A stretch of 64,000 nucleotides of DNA from Lichenicola sp964249735 (lineage in GTDB: Bacteria; Pseudomonadota; Alphaproteobacteria; Acetobacterales; Acetobacteraceae): assembly GCA_964249735.1 (NCBI GenBank), contig CAXUDP010000004.1:1-64000 (forward strand), given 5' to 3'. The translations under genes were made by a program, and so were the position numbers. How positions within the stretch are numbered: position 1 is the stretch's first letter; each line of letters opens with the position of its first letter. Below the pieces are notes generated by a model. That model was not told the DNA's origin. It searched no databases and saw only the letters and a program-made list of their open reading frames with translations. This document shows positions 34,963-44,257 of the stretch, piece after piece.

Positions 34963-35983
34963 TCAGGGAACGTTGTCGCGAAGGAAGATCTGGGTACGCA
35001 CCGGCCTGGGCAGGAACGCGGCCTCGGCGCGCGCCAGGGCACGCAGCGCCGCGATCGCGTTCTCGACCTCCTGCTCCTGGTCCTGGTGCAGCACGGCGGT
35101 GAAGGTCCCCGACAGCAGCGCGTCGCGTGCATGCGCGGTGAGCTCGTGCGCCACCACCACCGGAGCAGGCTGGCGCGCATCGGCGCGAAGGGCCGCGATG
35201 ATGCCGCGGTTGCCGGCGCCGGCGCTGTAGATCCCGACCAGGTCCGGATGCCGGCGCAGCATGCGTGCCGCGAGCGGGCCGGTCACCGCGCTGTCGTCGC
35301 GACCTTCGACCGTCGGCAGCAGGGTGAGGTGGGGGAACTCGCGCCGCAGCACCTGTTCGAAGCCGAGCCTGCGGTCGGCATGGTCGTGCAGCGTCATCCG
35401 GCCGACGACCAGGCCGATGCTGCCGCGCCCGATGNNNNNNNNNNNNNNNNNNNNNNNNNNNNNNNNNNNNNNNNNNNNNNNNNNNNNNNNNNNNNNNNNN
35501 NNNNNNNNNNNNNNNNNNNNNNNNNNNNNNNNNNACCGGTATGCCCTTCTCGACCAGCCGGTCGATCTCGTGCCGCACCGGCGGCGACTCCACCGCGACC
35601 ACCGCCACCCCGTTGCACCCGGTGCCGTCGATCGAGGACAGCAGGGCGGCGAGTGCGGTGTCGTCGAGCGCCGCGTAGTCCAGGGTGCGCACCAGCACGC
35701 GCTGGTCCGCCAGCACCGCGGCGGCGGCGGCGATGGTGTCGTGCAGCGCGTTCATGAAGCTGTTGGTGCCTCGCCCGGGCAGCACGAACAGGTAGCGTTC
35801 CCGCCGCTGCGTCGCGAGCCCGGCAGCGAACGCGTCCCGACGGAACCCGAGCCGGCCGATCGCCGCCTGCACCCGCTCCACGGTGGCCGGGCGGACGCCC
35901 TTGCGCCCGTTCAGCACCCGGTCGACCGTGGCCAGGCTGACGCCGGCGGAGGCTGCAACCTCGAATACGGTGACCTTGGGCAT
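34963..35983 (-). CDS. LacI-family xylose regulator, interrupted by an assembly gap
   Basis: LacI/GalR repressor. The N-terminus has VTVFEVAASAGVSLATVDR and VLNGRKGVRPATVERV (helix-turn-helix and hinge helix). The ligand domain continues to the gap at 35435-35534 and resumes with the VGIYSAGAGNRGIIAAL region to the stop at 34963. The two parts are out of frame by one base across the 100 N, so the N count is a placeholder and the gene is probably intact. Its place between xylA and xylFGH, with a palindrome in the divergent gap, suggests it senses xylose. Confidence 0.88.
35435..35534. other. Assembly gap of 100 N inside the LacI gene
   Basis: Exactly 100 N. The flanking LacI frames do not agree across it, so the true length differs from 100 by a number not divisible by three. 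Confidence 0.98.
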
Positions 35984-36366
35984 GCCGTCTCCCTAATGCC
36001 GGACATAGAGCCCGCTTCTGAGGCACGTCAATCAAAAACGCCGCCACCGGTGCGGCAGCGGACGCGTGCCGGCAGGCCGGCCCGCCAGGCACCATCCAAC
36101 TTGTTGCGGCGCAACAATCTGGCAGGGCATGACGCCGGTTGGCAGGGTGATCTTTTGCTCCTGGCGGCGGCATTTGTCTGGGCAGAAGGCGCCGCAGCGA
36201 CGGGCTGCGTCGCGGGGCCGGGAGCCTCCCCTTGCCTTACGTGCGGCAATTTGCTTTCGTTGCATCAATGTCGATGACGAGGTGGCCGAGCGGCCGCCGG
36301 CAGCGGCAACCGACCGGCCTGTCCAGGCTCCCCTGGGCAAGGGCCGGCGCAACGGAGGAATCACTC
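35984..36366 (+). promoter_or_regulatory. Divergent promoter region between lacI-type gene and xylF
   Basis: 383 bp with no gene. It contains the palindrome at 36101-36117 and, next to xylF, the ribosome site GGAGGAA before GTG 36367. Promoters for both directions must lie here; I cannot place -35/-10 boxes with confidence. Confidence 0.65.
36101..36117. promoter_or_regulatory. Probable LacI-type operator
   Basis: TTGTTGCG-G-CGCAACAA, a perfect palindrome with 8-bp arms and a single central base. LacI/GalR operators are typically 14 to 20 bp palindromes around a central CG; the position between the regulator gene and the genes it would control fits. Binding is inferred. Confidence 0.7.
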
Positions 36367-37419
36367 GTGTCGCATCTTTCCCACCGGATCGCGTTCAGCG
36401 GCTCGGGGCTTACGCGTCGCCTGCTGGCCGGCGCCGCCCTGTCGCTGGGCCTGGCCGCCCTCGTGCCGGCGGCGGCCCACGCCAGCGCGGCCCATCCCAA
36501 GATCGGCTTCTCGATCGACGACCTGCGCCTGGAGCGCTGGGCGCATGACCGCGACTACTTCATCGCCGCCGCCAAGGCGCTCGGCGCCACCGTCAACGTC
36601 CAGTCCGCCGACGCCAGCGAGAGCCGGCAGAACGCGCAGATCGAGAACCTGATCTCGCGCGGCATGGACGTGATCGTGATCGTGCCGTTCAACGGCAAGG
36701 TGCTCGGCAACGTCATCAACGAGGCCAAGCAGGCCGGCATCAAGATCATCTCCTACGACCGGCTGATCCTGGATTCCAACATCGACGCCTACGTGTCGTT
36801 CGACAACGTGCGCGTCGGCCACATGCAGGCGCAGGGCGTGGTGAACGCGGTCCCGACCGGCAACTACTACCTGCTGGGGGGTGCTCCCACCGACAACAAC
36901 TCCAAGCTGCTGCGCCAGGGCCAGATGGAGGTGCTGCAGCCGCTGATCGACAGCAATAAGATCAAGGTGGTCGGCTCGCAGTTCGTGCCGGAATGGAGCG
37001 CCACCACCGCGCTGTCCGACACCGAGAACGCGCTCACCGCCAACCACAACAACATCCAGGGCATCGTCGCGTCCAACGACGCGCTCGCCGGCGGCGCGAT
37101 CCAGGCGCTGGCGGCGCAGGGGCTCGCCGGCAAGACCGGCGTGTCCGGCCAGGATGCCGACCTCGCCGCGGCCCAGCGGATCGAGAAGGGCACCCAGACC
37201 ATGACGGTGTACAAGCCGCTGAAGCTGATCGCCAGCACGGCGGCGAAGATGGCGGTGCAGCTGGCGAAGGGTGAAACACCGACCTACAACAGCAAGATCA
37301 ACAACGGGCAGAAGGACGTCGACACCATCCTGCTGACCCCGATCCCGCTGACCAAGAGCAACGTCAACCGCCTGGTCACCGACGGCTACTTCACCCAGGC
37401 GCAGATCAGCGGCCAGTAA
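36367..37419 (+). CDS. xylF: D-xylose ABC transporter substrate-binding protein
   Basis: Periplasmic sugar-binding protein of the XylF/RbsB class. The 350-residue chain has a signal peptide (LLAGAALSLGLAALVPAAAHA, cut near residue 38), then HPKIGFSIDDLRLERWAHDRDYF, ISRGMDVIVIVPFNG, YDRLILDSNIDAYVSFDN and VSGQDADLAAAQRI. LERW and YDRL patterns are typical of xylose binders. GTG 36367 follows GGAGGAATCACTC. First gene of xylFGH. Confidence 0.94.
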   Translation: MSHLSHRIAFSGSGLTRRLLAGAALSLGLAALVPAAAHASAAHPKIGFSIDDLRLERWAHDRDYFIAAAKALGATVNVQSADASESRQNAQIENLISRGMDVIVIVPFNGKVLGNVINEAKQAGIKIISYDRLILDSNIDAYVSFDNVRVGHMQAQGVVNAVPTGNYYLLGGAPTDNNSKLLRQGQMEVLQPLIDSNKIKVVGSQFVPEWSATTALSDTENALTANHNNIQGIVASNDALAGGAIQALAAQGLAGKTGVSGQDADLAAAQRIEKGTQTMTVYKPLKLIASTAAKMAVQLAKGETPTYNSKINNGQKDVDTILLTPIPLTKSNVNRLVTDGYFTQAQISGQ

Positions 37420-37502
37420 CGTCAGGCCGAGCCTGCCACGCGGACCGGATCGCTTCGTGCGGCCCGGTCCCGACGGCTTTCCGGGACGCTGAAGGGTTGG
37501 GG

Positions 37503-39044
37503 ATGATGTCCGAGTACTTGCTGGAGATGCGGGGCATCACCAAGGACTTCTCCGGCGTCAAGGCGCTGGACGGCATCGACCTGCGCGTCCGGCCGGGCGA
37601 ATGCGTCGGCCTGTGCGGCGAGAACGGCGCCGGCAAGTCGACGATGATGAAGGTGCTGTCCGCGGTCTATCCCTATGGCACCTGGGGCGGCACCATCCTG
37701 TGGGAAGGGCGCGAGCTGCGCTGCGGCTCCATACGCGAGAGCGAGGATGTCGGCATCGTCATCATCCACCAGGAGCTGATGCTGATCCCGCAGCTCTCCG
37801 TGGCGGAGAACATCTTCCTTGGCCGGGAGCCGCGTGCGCGTGGCGGGCTGATCGACTTCGACCGCATGGTGATCGACGCGTCGAGGCTGCTGGCCGGTCT
37901 GCGCATGGGCCACATCAACGCGGCGATGCCGGTGTCGAACTACGCCGGCGGCGAGCAGCAGCTGATCGAGATCGCCAAGGCGCTGAGCAAGAACGCCCGC
38001 CTGCTGATCCTGGACGAGCCGACCTCGTCGCTGACCAAGTCGGAGACGGCGATCCTGCTCCGCCTGGTCCGAGACCTCAAGGCGCGCGGCACCGCCTGCG
38101 TCTACATCTCGCACAAGCTGGAGGAGATCGAGGAGATCGCCGACACCGTGACGGTGATCCGCGACGGCCGCTATATCGGCGACGCGCCGATGCGCGACAT
38201 GACCACCGGCGACATCATCCGCATGATGGTGGGCCGCGACATGAGCAACCTGTTCCCGCGCGAGGAGCACCCGATCGGCGAGGTGGTGTTCGAGGCGGTC
38301 GGCATCACCTGCCTCGACCCGGAGAACCGGGAGCGCAGGCGGGTCGACAACGTGTCATTCTCGTTGCGGAAGGGCGAGATCCTGGGCGTCGCCGGCCTGG
38401 TCGGCGCCGGGCGCACCGAGATGGTCAGCGCGCTGTTCGGCGCCTATCGCGGGCCGCATTCCGGCGAGGTCCGGCTCGACGGCAAGCGCATCCAGGTGCG
38501 CACCCCGCAGGAGGCGGTGCGCCATGGGCTGTGCATGGTGCCGGAGGACCGCAAGGCGCACGGCATCGTGCCGGGGCTCGGCGTCGGCTACAACATCACC
38601 CTGTCGGTGCTGGACCAGTTCACCGGCTACGGGCTGATCGACGAGCACCGGGAGTTTTCCACAATCGGCGAGGCGATCAAGCGGTTGCGGATCAAGACCG
38701 CAAGCCCGGTGCTGCCGATCTCCAACCTGTCCGGAGGCAACCAGCAGAAGGCGGTGATCTCCAAGATGCTGGAGCCGCGCCCGCGCGTGCTGATCCTGGA
38801 CGAGCCGACGCGCGGCGTCGACGTCGGCGCCAAGTACGAGATCTACAAGTTGATGTTCGCCCTCGTCCGCGACGGCATGTCGATCATCATGGTCTCGTCG
38901 GAGCTGCCCGAGGTGATGGGCATCAGCGACCGGGTGCTGGTGATCGGCGAGGGCGAGCTGCGCGGCGACTTCATCAACGACGACACCTTGACCCAGGAGC
39001 GGATCCTGACGGCGGCGATCACGCCGCTCCGCCACGCCGCCTGA
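37503..39044 (+). CDS. xylG: D-xylose ABC transporter ATP-binding protein
   Basis: Double ATPase of 513 residues that drives xylose import. The first half has Walker A GENGAGKST, signature YAGGEQQLIEIAKAL and Walker B LLILDEPTSSL. The second half has the degenerate GLVGAGRTE, signature LSGGNQQKAVISKML and VLILDEPTRGVDVGAKYEIY, as in the sugar-importer family. ATG 37503 and 37506 are both possible starts; GAAGGG lies upstream. It is between xylF and xylH, with 16 bp to xylH. Confidence 0.95.
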   Translation: MMSEYLLEMRGITKDFSGVKALDGIDLRVRPGECVGLCGENGAGKSTMMKVLSAVYPYGTWGGTILWEGRELRCGSIRESEDVGIVIIHQELMLIPQLSVAENIFLGREPRARGGLIDFDRMVIDASRLLAGLRMGHINAAMPVSNYAGGEQQLIEIAKALSKNARLLILDEPTSSLTKSETAILLRLVRDLKARGTACVYISHKLEEIEEIADTVTVIRDGRYIGDAPMRDMTTGDIIRMMVGRDMSNLFPREEHPIGEVVFEAVGITCLDPENRERRRVDNVSFSLRKGEILGVAGLVGAGRTEMVSALFGAYRGPHSGEVRLDGKRIQVRTPQEAVRHGLCMVPEDRKAHGIVPGLGVGYNITLSVLDQFTGYGLIDEHREFSTIGEAIKRLRIKTASPVLPISNLSGGNQQKAVISKMLEPRPRVLILDEPTRGVDVGAKYEIYKLMFALVRDGMSIIMVSSELPEVMGISDRVLVIGEGELRGDFINDDTLTQERILTAAITPLRHAA

Positions 39045-39060
39045 GGTGGGAAGCCCGATC

Positions 39061-40272
39061 ATGAACGAGACCACGTCCATCGCTCCCGGCCCGGAAGCCG
39101 TCATGGCCGCGCAGACGGAGCGGCAACGCACCCTCAAGCTCGAACATGTCAAGGGCGCCTTCACGCGCTACAAGATCCTGGCCCTGGTGGTCGCGATCGC
39201 CATCATCTGGGCGCTGTTCACCGAGCTCACCCAGGGCGACTTCCTCACCGCGCGCAACCTGTCGAACCTGCTCCGCCAGATGGCGATCAACGGCATGGTC
39301 GCGTCGGGCATGGTGTTCGTCATCATCTCCGGCGAGATCGACCTGTCGGTCGGCTCGCTGCTCGGGCTGACCGGTGGCCTCGCCGCGATCTTCGACGTGA
39401 CCTACCACCTGCCGCTGTTCGTCAACATACCCCTGGTGATGCTGCTGGGCGCGCTGGTGGGCGCGTTCAACGGCTACTGGGTCGCTTTCCTGCGCGTGCC
39501 GTCTTTCATCGTCACCCTGGCCGGCTTCCTGGCGTTCCGTGGCGTGGTGCTGGGCGTGACCGGTGGCGTCACCATCGCCCCGGTATCGAGCGCGCTGATC
39601 TCGGTGAGCCAGAGCTACCTGCCGAACATCGCCGGCTACGGCCTCGGCGTGCTGGTGTTCGCGGTGCTGGCCTTCACCGCCATGCGCAGCCGCACCAAGC
39701 GCGCGGAATATGGCCTGACGGTGCCGCCGCTTGGCGTCGACCTGGGCAAGCTCGCGATCGCCGCGGCGGTGATCGCAGGCTTCTTCGCCATCCTCAACGC
39801 GTATCGCGGCACGCCGCTGCCGGTGCTGATCGTGCTGGTGCTGCTGGGCGTGTTCACGGTGATGGCCAGGCGCACCGTGTTCGGCCGTCGGATCTACGCG
39901 GTGGGCGGCAACCTGGAAGCGACGCGGCTGTCCGGCGTCAACGTGCAGATGGTCAAGCTGCTGGTGTTCGCGCTGATGGGCGCGATGGCGGCACTGGCCG
40001 GGATCGCCACCACCGCGCGTCTCGCCGCCGGCTCGCCCTCGGCCGGCACCGGGCAGGAGCTGGACGCCATCGCCGCCTGCATCATCGGCGGGACCTCGAT
40101 GCGCGGCGGTGCCGGCACCGTGTTCGGGGCACTGATCGGCGCGCTGATCATCGCCACCCTGGACAACGGCATGTCGATGCTGGGTGTCGACACCTTCTGG
40201 CAGATGATCGTGAAGGGCCTGATCCTGCTGCTGGCGGTGTGGCTCGACGTGGCGACCAGCACCAAGCGCTGA
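39061..40272 (+). CDS. xylH: D-xylose ABC transporter permease
   Basis: Inner-membrane permease of the XylH/RbsC class, 403 residues and about ten hydrophobic segments. Family marks are VIISGEIDLSVGSLLGL, VPSFIVTLAGFLAFRG and the cytoplasmic loop GRRIYAVGGNLEATRLSGVN, which contacts the ATPase, followed by DAIAACIIGGTSMRGG. ATG 39061 is preferred over GTG 39046 because the latter lies within the ribosome-site region. Confidence 0.95.
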   Translation: MNETTSIAPGPEAVMAAQTERQRTLKLEHVKGAFTRYKILALVVAIAIIWALFTELTQGDFLTARNLSNLLRQMAINGMVASGMVFVIISGEIDLSVGSLLGLTGGLAAIFDVTYHLPLFVNIPLVMLLGALVGAFNGYWVAFLRVPSFIVTLAGFLAFRGVVLGVTGGVTIAPVSSALISVSQSYLPNIAGYGLGVLVFAVLAFTAMRSRTKRAEYGLTVPPLGVDLGKLAIAAAVIAGFFAILNAYRGTPLPVLIVLVLLGVFTVMARRTVFGRRIYAVGGNLEATRLSGVNVQMVKLLVFALMGAMAALAGIATTARLAAGSPSAGTGQELDAIAACIIGGTSMRGGAGTVFGALIGALIIATLDNGMSMLGVDTFWQMIVKGLILLLAVWLDVATSTKR

Positions 40273-40303
40273 GCGCCTCTCGACCGGCAGGCGGTCAGGC
40301 GGC

Positions 40304-42289
40304 ATGGTGCGCCGCATGATCGCTGCCGCCCGCCTGTCCCTGTTGTCGTTCCTCCTGGCCGGGACCGCATTCGCGGCGCCGCGGCCGCTGCACCTGTTCA
40401 TCCAGGCGGCGGTGTCGCCGGACGGGAGCCGGGTGGCGACGCTCGAGGCCGACCAGCCGGCCGACGAGAGCGCCGATCCGACGGTGGCGATCGTGCTCCG
40501 GCCTGCCTCCAGCCAGGGTCAGGCGGTCACCGTGCGTCTGCCCTGCCAGGGGCCGGCCTGTGTCCCCTCGTCGCTGGCCTGGTCGCCGGACAGCCGCCAC
40601 CTCGCCTTCGTGCTCAGGCAGCCCAAGGCGGCGCACCGCTTCATCTACGTGGCGCAGGCGGACGGCGGCGGCCTTGCCCGGCTGCTGGAGTTCGACGGCA
40701 CGCTGCAGGGCCTGCGCTACGGGCCGGACGGGACGCTTGCGGTGCTGGCGACGGCGGGCGCGCACAAGGAGCCCGGCGCCACCCAGGCGGCAGCGAAGCT
40801 GACCGGTGAAATCGGGGTCGACGAGGACGAGCAGCGCATCGCTACGGTCCGCGACAACGCGCTGCACTACGAGTCGCCGGCCGACCTCTACGTCTACGAG
40901 TATGACTGGCGGCCGGATCCGGCGCAGCCGGGCCACGCGCGGTACGTCGCCACCGCGGCGCACGGCAACGGCGACAACAACTGGTGGGTGTCGAAGCTGT
41001 ACCGGATCGAGGCCGGGCATGCCGACGTGCTCTACACCCCGCCGCAGCGACAACAGCTCGCCGACCCGGTGGTGTCGCCGGACGGGCGCACGCTCGCCTT
41101 CATCGGCGGCATCATGAGCGATTTCGGCTCCACCGGCGGCGACGCGTTCCGTCTGGCGCTGGACACGTCGGCCGCACACCCGCCGGTGCTGCAGAACCTG
41201 GTGCCGAACATCCGCGCCAGCGTCACGGCGCTCACCTGGTCCTGCGGCGACGGGCTGACCGCGACCGCTCTGGCCGGATCGAAGGACGAGGTGCTGGCGC
41301 TGGGCGGGGCGGACGCGCAGCGCGTCGTGTGGTCGGGCGCAGAAACCGTGTCGACAGGACGCGGGCACTATGGCGTGTCCTGCGGCGCCGGCACGATGGC
41401 GGCCCTGCACCAGGACTTCACCCACGCGCCGGAGCTGGAGGTGCGCGGCAGCGGCGGGTGGCACGACCTGACCCGCGCCAACGCCGGCCAGGTCGTGCCG
41501 GCCACTGCGCAGAGCATCACCTGGCGCGACGACCAGTTCGACGTGCAGGGCTGGCTGTTGACGCCCGAGGGGATGCCGAACGACATGAACGGCGCCAAGG
41601 GGCCGATGATCGTATCGGTGCATGGCGGCCCGTCGGCAGCGAACATCCCCAACTACCTGACCACGCGCGGCGAGGAGCTGTTCCTGCTCCAGGCTGGCTA
41701 CCGCGTATTCCTGCCCAACCCGCGCGGCTCGTTCGGCCAGGGCGAGGCCTTCACTGCAGCCAACGTGCGCGACTTCGGCCACGGCGACCTGCGCGACGTC
41801 CTGACCGGCATCGACGCGGTGGAGCGGACGGCGCCCGTGGACGACCACCGCCTCGGCCTGACCGGCTACAGCTATGGCGGCTACATGACGATGTGGACGG
41901 TGACCCAGACCAACCGCTTCCGCGCGGCTGTGGCGGGGGCCGGCATCTCCGACTGGCAGAGCTACTACGGCGAGAACGGCATCGACCAGTGGATGATCCC
42001 GTTCTTCGGCGCCTCGGTGTACGACGACCCGGCGATCTACGCGAAGTCCTCGCCGATCTCCTTCATCCGGCAGGTGCGGACGCCGACCTTCGAGTTCGTC
42101 GGCGATGCCGACGTGGAGTGCCCGATGCCGCAGACGCAGGAGTTCTACCATGCCCTGCACACCCTGGGGGTGCCGACCGAGTTCGTGGTGTATGCCGGCC
42201 AGGGCCACGGGCTGCGCGACCCCAAGGACCAGGCGGACGCCCGCCGCCGCACCCTGGCCTGGTTCGCGCGCTACCTCGGCGCGTCGTAG
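40304..42289 (+). CDS. Secreted S9-family prolyl oligopeptidase-like peptidase
   Basis: Serine peptidase of 661 residues: signal peptide (AARLSLLSFLLAGTAFAA), a WD40/TolB-like beta-propeller (VSPDGSRVATLE, WSPDSRHLAFV, VSPDGRTLAFIGG) and an alpha/beta-hydrolase domain. The triad is Ser523 in GYSYGGYM, Asp603 in GDADVECP and His635 in GQGHGLRDP. Acylaminoacyl-peptidase or dipeptidyl-peptidase activity is likely; the exact specificity is unclear. The 3' end overlaps the convergent TPR gene by 19 bp. Confidence 0.93.
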   Translation: MVRRMIAAARLSLLSFLLAGTAFAAPRPLHLFIQAAVSPDGSRVATLEADQPADESADPTVAIVLRPASSQGQAVTVRLPCQGPACVPSSLAWSPDSRHLAFVLRQPKAAHRFIYVAQADGGGLARLLEFDGTLQGLRYGPDGTLAVLATAGAHKEPGATQAAAKLTGEIGVDEDEQRIATVRDNALHYESPADLYVYEYDWRPDPAQPGHARYVATAAHGNGDNNWWVSKLYRIEAGHADVLYTPPQRQQLADPVVSPDGRTLAFIGGIMSDFGSTGGDAFRLALDTSAAHPPVLQNLVPNIRASVTALTWSCGDGLTATALAGSKDEVLALGGADAQRVVWSGAETVSTGRGHYGVSCGAGTMAALHQDFTHAPELEVRGSGGWHDLTRANAGQVVPATAQSITWRDDQFDVQGWLLTPEGMPNDMNGAKGPMIVSVHGGPSAANIPNYLTTRGEELFLLQAGYRVFLPNPRGSFGQGEAFTAANVRDFGHGDLRDVLTGIDAVERTAPVDDHRLGLTGYSYGGYMTMWTVTQTNRFRAAVAGAGISDWQSYYGENGIDQWMIPFFGASVYDDPAIYAKSSPISFIRQVRTPTFEFVGDADVECPMPQTQEFYHALHTLGVPTEFVVYAGQGHGLRDPKDQADARRRTLAWFARYLGAS

Positions 42290-44214
42290 CGCCCGGGCGC
42301 AGAGGCCGACCCCGGGGCCAGCCGGCGGGCCCATATGCCGGACATCGCGTCCTCGAATTGCCGGGCGAACCGGCTGGCGTCGAACAAGGGCGAGGCGAGC
42401 ACCCGGACACGCAGGTCGTGCCGCAGCCGTGCCAACCGGTCGAGATCAGCGGTCAGCCGGACTGCCGTGTCGATGTAGTCGTCCTCGTCCTCCGCCACCC
42501 AGTCCGGCAGGCCGGCGTTGCGCATGATGGTCTCGCCCACGCGCGACAGGAAGCGGTCCCCGGTCCGGGTCAACACCGGGACGCCCATCCACAACGCTTC
42601 AAAGGTGGTGGTGCCGCCGGGAAACGGGAACGGGTCCAGCGCCACGTCGATGCGGTGATGCGCGCGCAGGTACTCCGCCCGTGACGACGCCTGCTCCAGC
42701 AGCAGGCGTTCCCCGGCGATGCCGTGGGCCGCGAAACGGGCGCGCAGCGCGGCGCACGCGGCCGCCTCTCCGAGCGGCGGCGCCTTGAGCACGAGGCGGC
42801 TGTCCGGCACTGCCCGAAGCACCCGGGCCCAGGTGGCGATCACGACGTCGTTGATCTTGGCCAGGGTGTTGAAGCAGCCGAACGTGATCGATCCGGTGCT
42901 TCGCGCCGGCAGCGGGGACACCTCGACCGTCACGGCCGGAGGGGTGAAGCAGTAGTAGATGTCCGGCAGCGGCCAGACCTGCTCGACGAACTCGCCGGAC
43001 GCGCCGGGCGGCGAAACCTGGGGATCGGCGATGACGTAGTCGATTTCGGCCAGGCCGGTCGTCGCGAAGTAGCCGAGCCAGGACGCCTGCACCGGAGCCG
43101 GCCGCCAGCAGAACACGGGCAGCCTGTTCCCCGCCGTGTGTCCGGACAGGTCGAGCAGGATCTGCACGCCGGTCGCCCGGATCGAGCGTGCCGCGGCCTC
43201 GTCGTCCAGCCCGGCGATCGGCTGCCACGTCGCGACACGCCGCCTGATCCGCGCGGTCAGCTCGTCCTCGGCCGTTCCCGTCGGGAAGGCCAGGAACGTG
43301 ATCCGTTCGGGATCGGCCGCTTCGAGGAGGCCTTCCAGGAAGTAGCCGACCGGATGGTTGCGCAGGTCTCCGGACACAAGGCCCACCCGGATCGGCCCGG
43401 ACGCGGATCCCGGATCGCGGCCTGTGAACGGATGCGGGACGCGCGAGGCGGCTAGGGCGCCAAAGGCGGCAGCCATCGCGCTCATGGCGTCCGGTGTCCC
43501 GCCCAAACGGTAGTTCTCGGCCAGCAGCCGGTTGGATCGCAGGGCGAAGTCGTCTGGTCTGAGACGCAGGGCGTCGTCGAAGGCGGCGCAGGCGTCCTCG
43601 ATGCGCCCGCAGTCGCGCAGCGCGTTCCCCAGGGTGTTGCAGGCATCGGCATCGGGCCTGAGGGCGACCGACCGGCGCAGGGACCGGATCGCCTGGTCCA
43701 GACGCCATTGCCGTGCCAGGGCGTTGCCCAGGTTGTAGTGGCCGTCGGCCCGGTCGGGCTGGACCGCCACCGCCTTGCGGAAGCAGGCGATCCCGTCCTC
43801 GGGCTGGCCGAGCGTGGTCAGGATGCTGCCGAGGTTGCTGCAGGCCGACACGTGGTCCGGCTGGAGGGCGAGCACGGCGCGAAAGCACCGGGTGGCTTCG
43901 TCGAGACGGCCGAGGGCCGCCTGGGCGTTGCCGAGGTTGTAATGGAACTCAGCCCGGGTACGGTCGAGCGCGATCGCCTGGTCGATCAGCGCGACCGCCT
44001 CGTCATGCCGGCCGAGCTGATGCACGAGCACGCCCAGCAGGTGCAGGGCGACCGCATGCCGGCCGTCGGCGCGGAGGATCCGGCGGTAAAGCGCTTCCGC
44101 CTCGGCAGAGCGTCCGGCCCGGTGCTGACGGACGGCCTCGGTGAGCAGCGCCGCGGCGGGGCCGGCCGACGCGGGCGCCACGTGTCCGTGCGCCCTGCGC
44201 TGCTGCCGGTTCAT
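42271..44214 (-). CDS. TPR-containing O-linked N-acetylglucosaminyltransferase (SPINDLY-like, GT41)
   Basis: A 647-residue protein with about six tetratricopeptide repeats at 20-240 (for example HYNLGNAQAALGRLDEATRC and SNLGSILTTLGQPEDGIAC) and a GT41 catalytic domain at 260-630. In the latter, VGLVSGDLRNHPVGYFLEG, DLSGHTAGNRL, ITFGCFNTLAKIN, DPFPFPGGTTTFEALWMGVPV and GLPDWVAEDEDDYI are the expected blocks. Bacterial members glycosylate proteins such as flagellins or elongation factors; the target here is unknown. No membrane segment is seen. Confidence 0.92.
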   Translation of the reverse strand: MNRQQRRAHGHVAPASAGPAAALLTEAVRQHRAGRSAEAEALYRRILRADGRHAVALHLLGVLVHQLGRHDEAVALIDQAIALDRTRAEFHYNLGNAQAALGRLDEATRCFRAVLALQPDHVSACSNLGSILTTLGQPEDGIACFRKAVAVQPDRADGHYNLGNALARQWRLDQAIRSLRRSVALRPDADACNTLGNALRDCGRIEDACAAFDDALRLRPDDFALRSNRLLAENYRLGGTPDAMSAMAAAFGALAASRVPHPFTGRDPGSASGPIRVGLVSGDLRNHPVGYFLEGLLEAADPERITFLAFPTGTAEDELTARIRRRVATWQPIAGLDDEAAARSIRATGVQILLDLSGHTAGNRLPVFCWRPAPVQASWLGYFATTGLAEIDYVIADPQVSPPGASGEFVEQVWPLPDIYYCFTPPAVTVEVSPLPARSTGSITFGCFNTLAKINDVVIATWARVLRAVPDSRLVLKAPPLGEAAACAALRARFAAHGIAGERLLLEQASSRAEYLRAHHRIDVALDPFPFPGGTTTFEALWMGVPVLTRTGDRFLSRVGETIMRNAGLPDWVAEDEDDYIDTAVRLTADLDRLARLRHDLRVRVLASPLFDASRFARQFEDAMSGIWARRLAPGSASAPGRYDAPR

Positions 44215-44257
44215 GCGGCGCCTTCCGCCGCGCCCGGTCCGAAGCCGGGGCGCTCGG

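Noticed and set aside
33587..35983. A LacI-XylA fusion protein
   Set aside because: The apparent fusion arises only because 100 N and an unrelated frame join the two; the LacI gene has its own stop at 34963.
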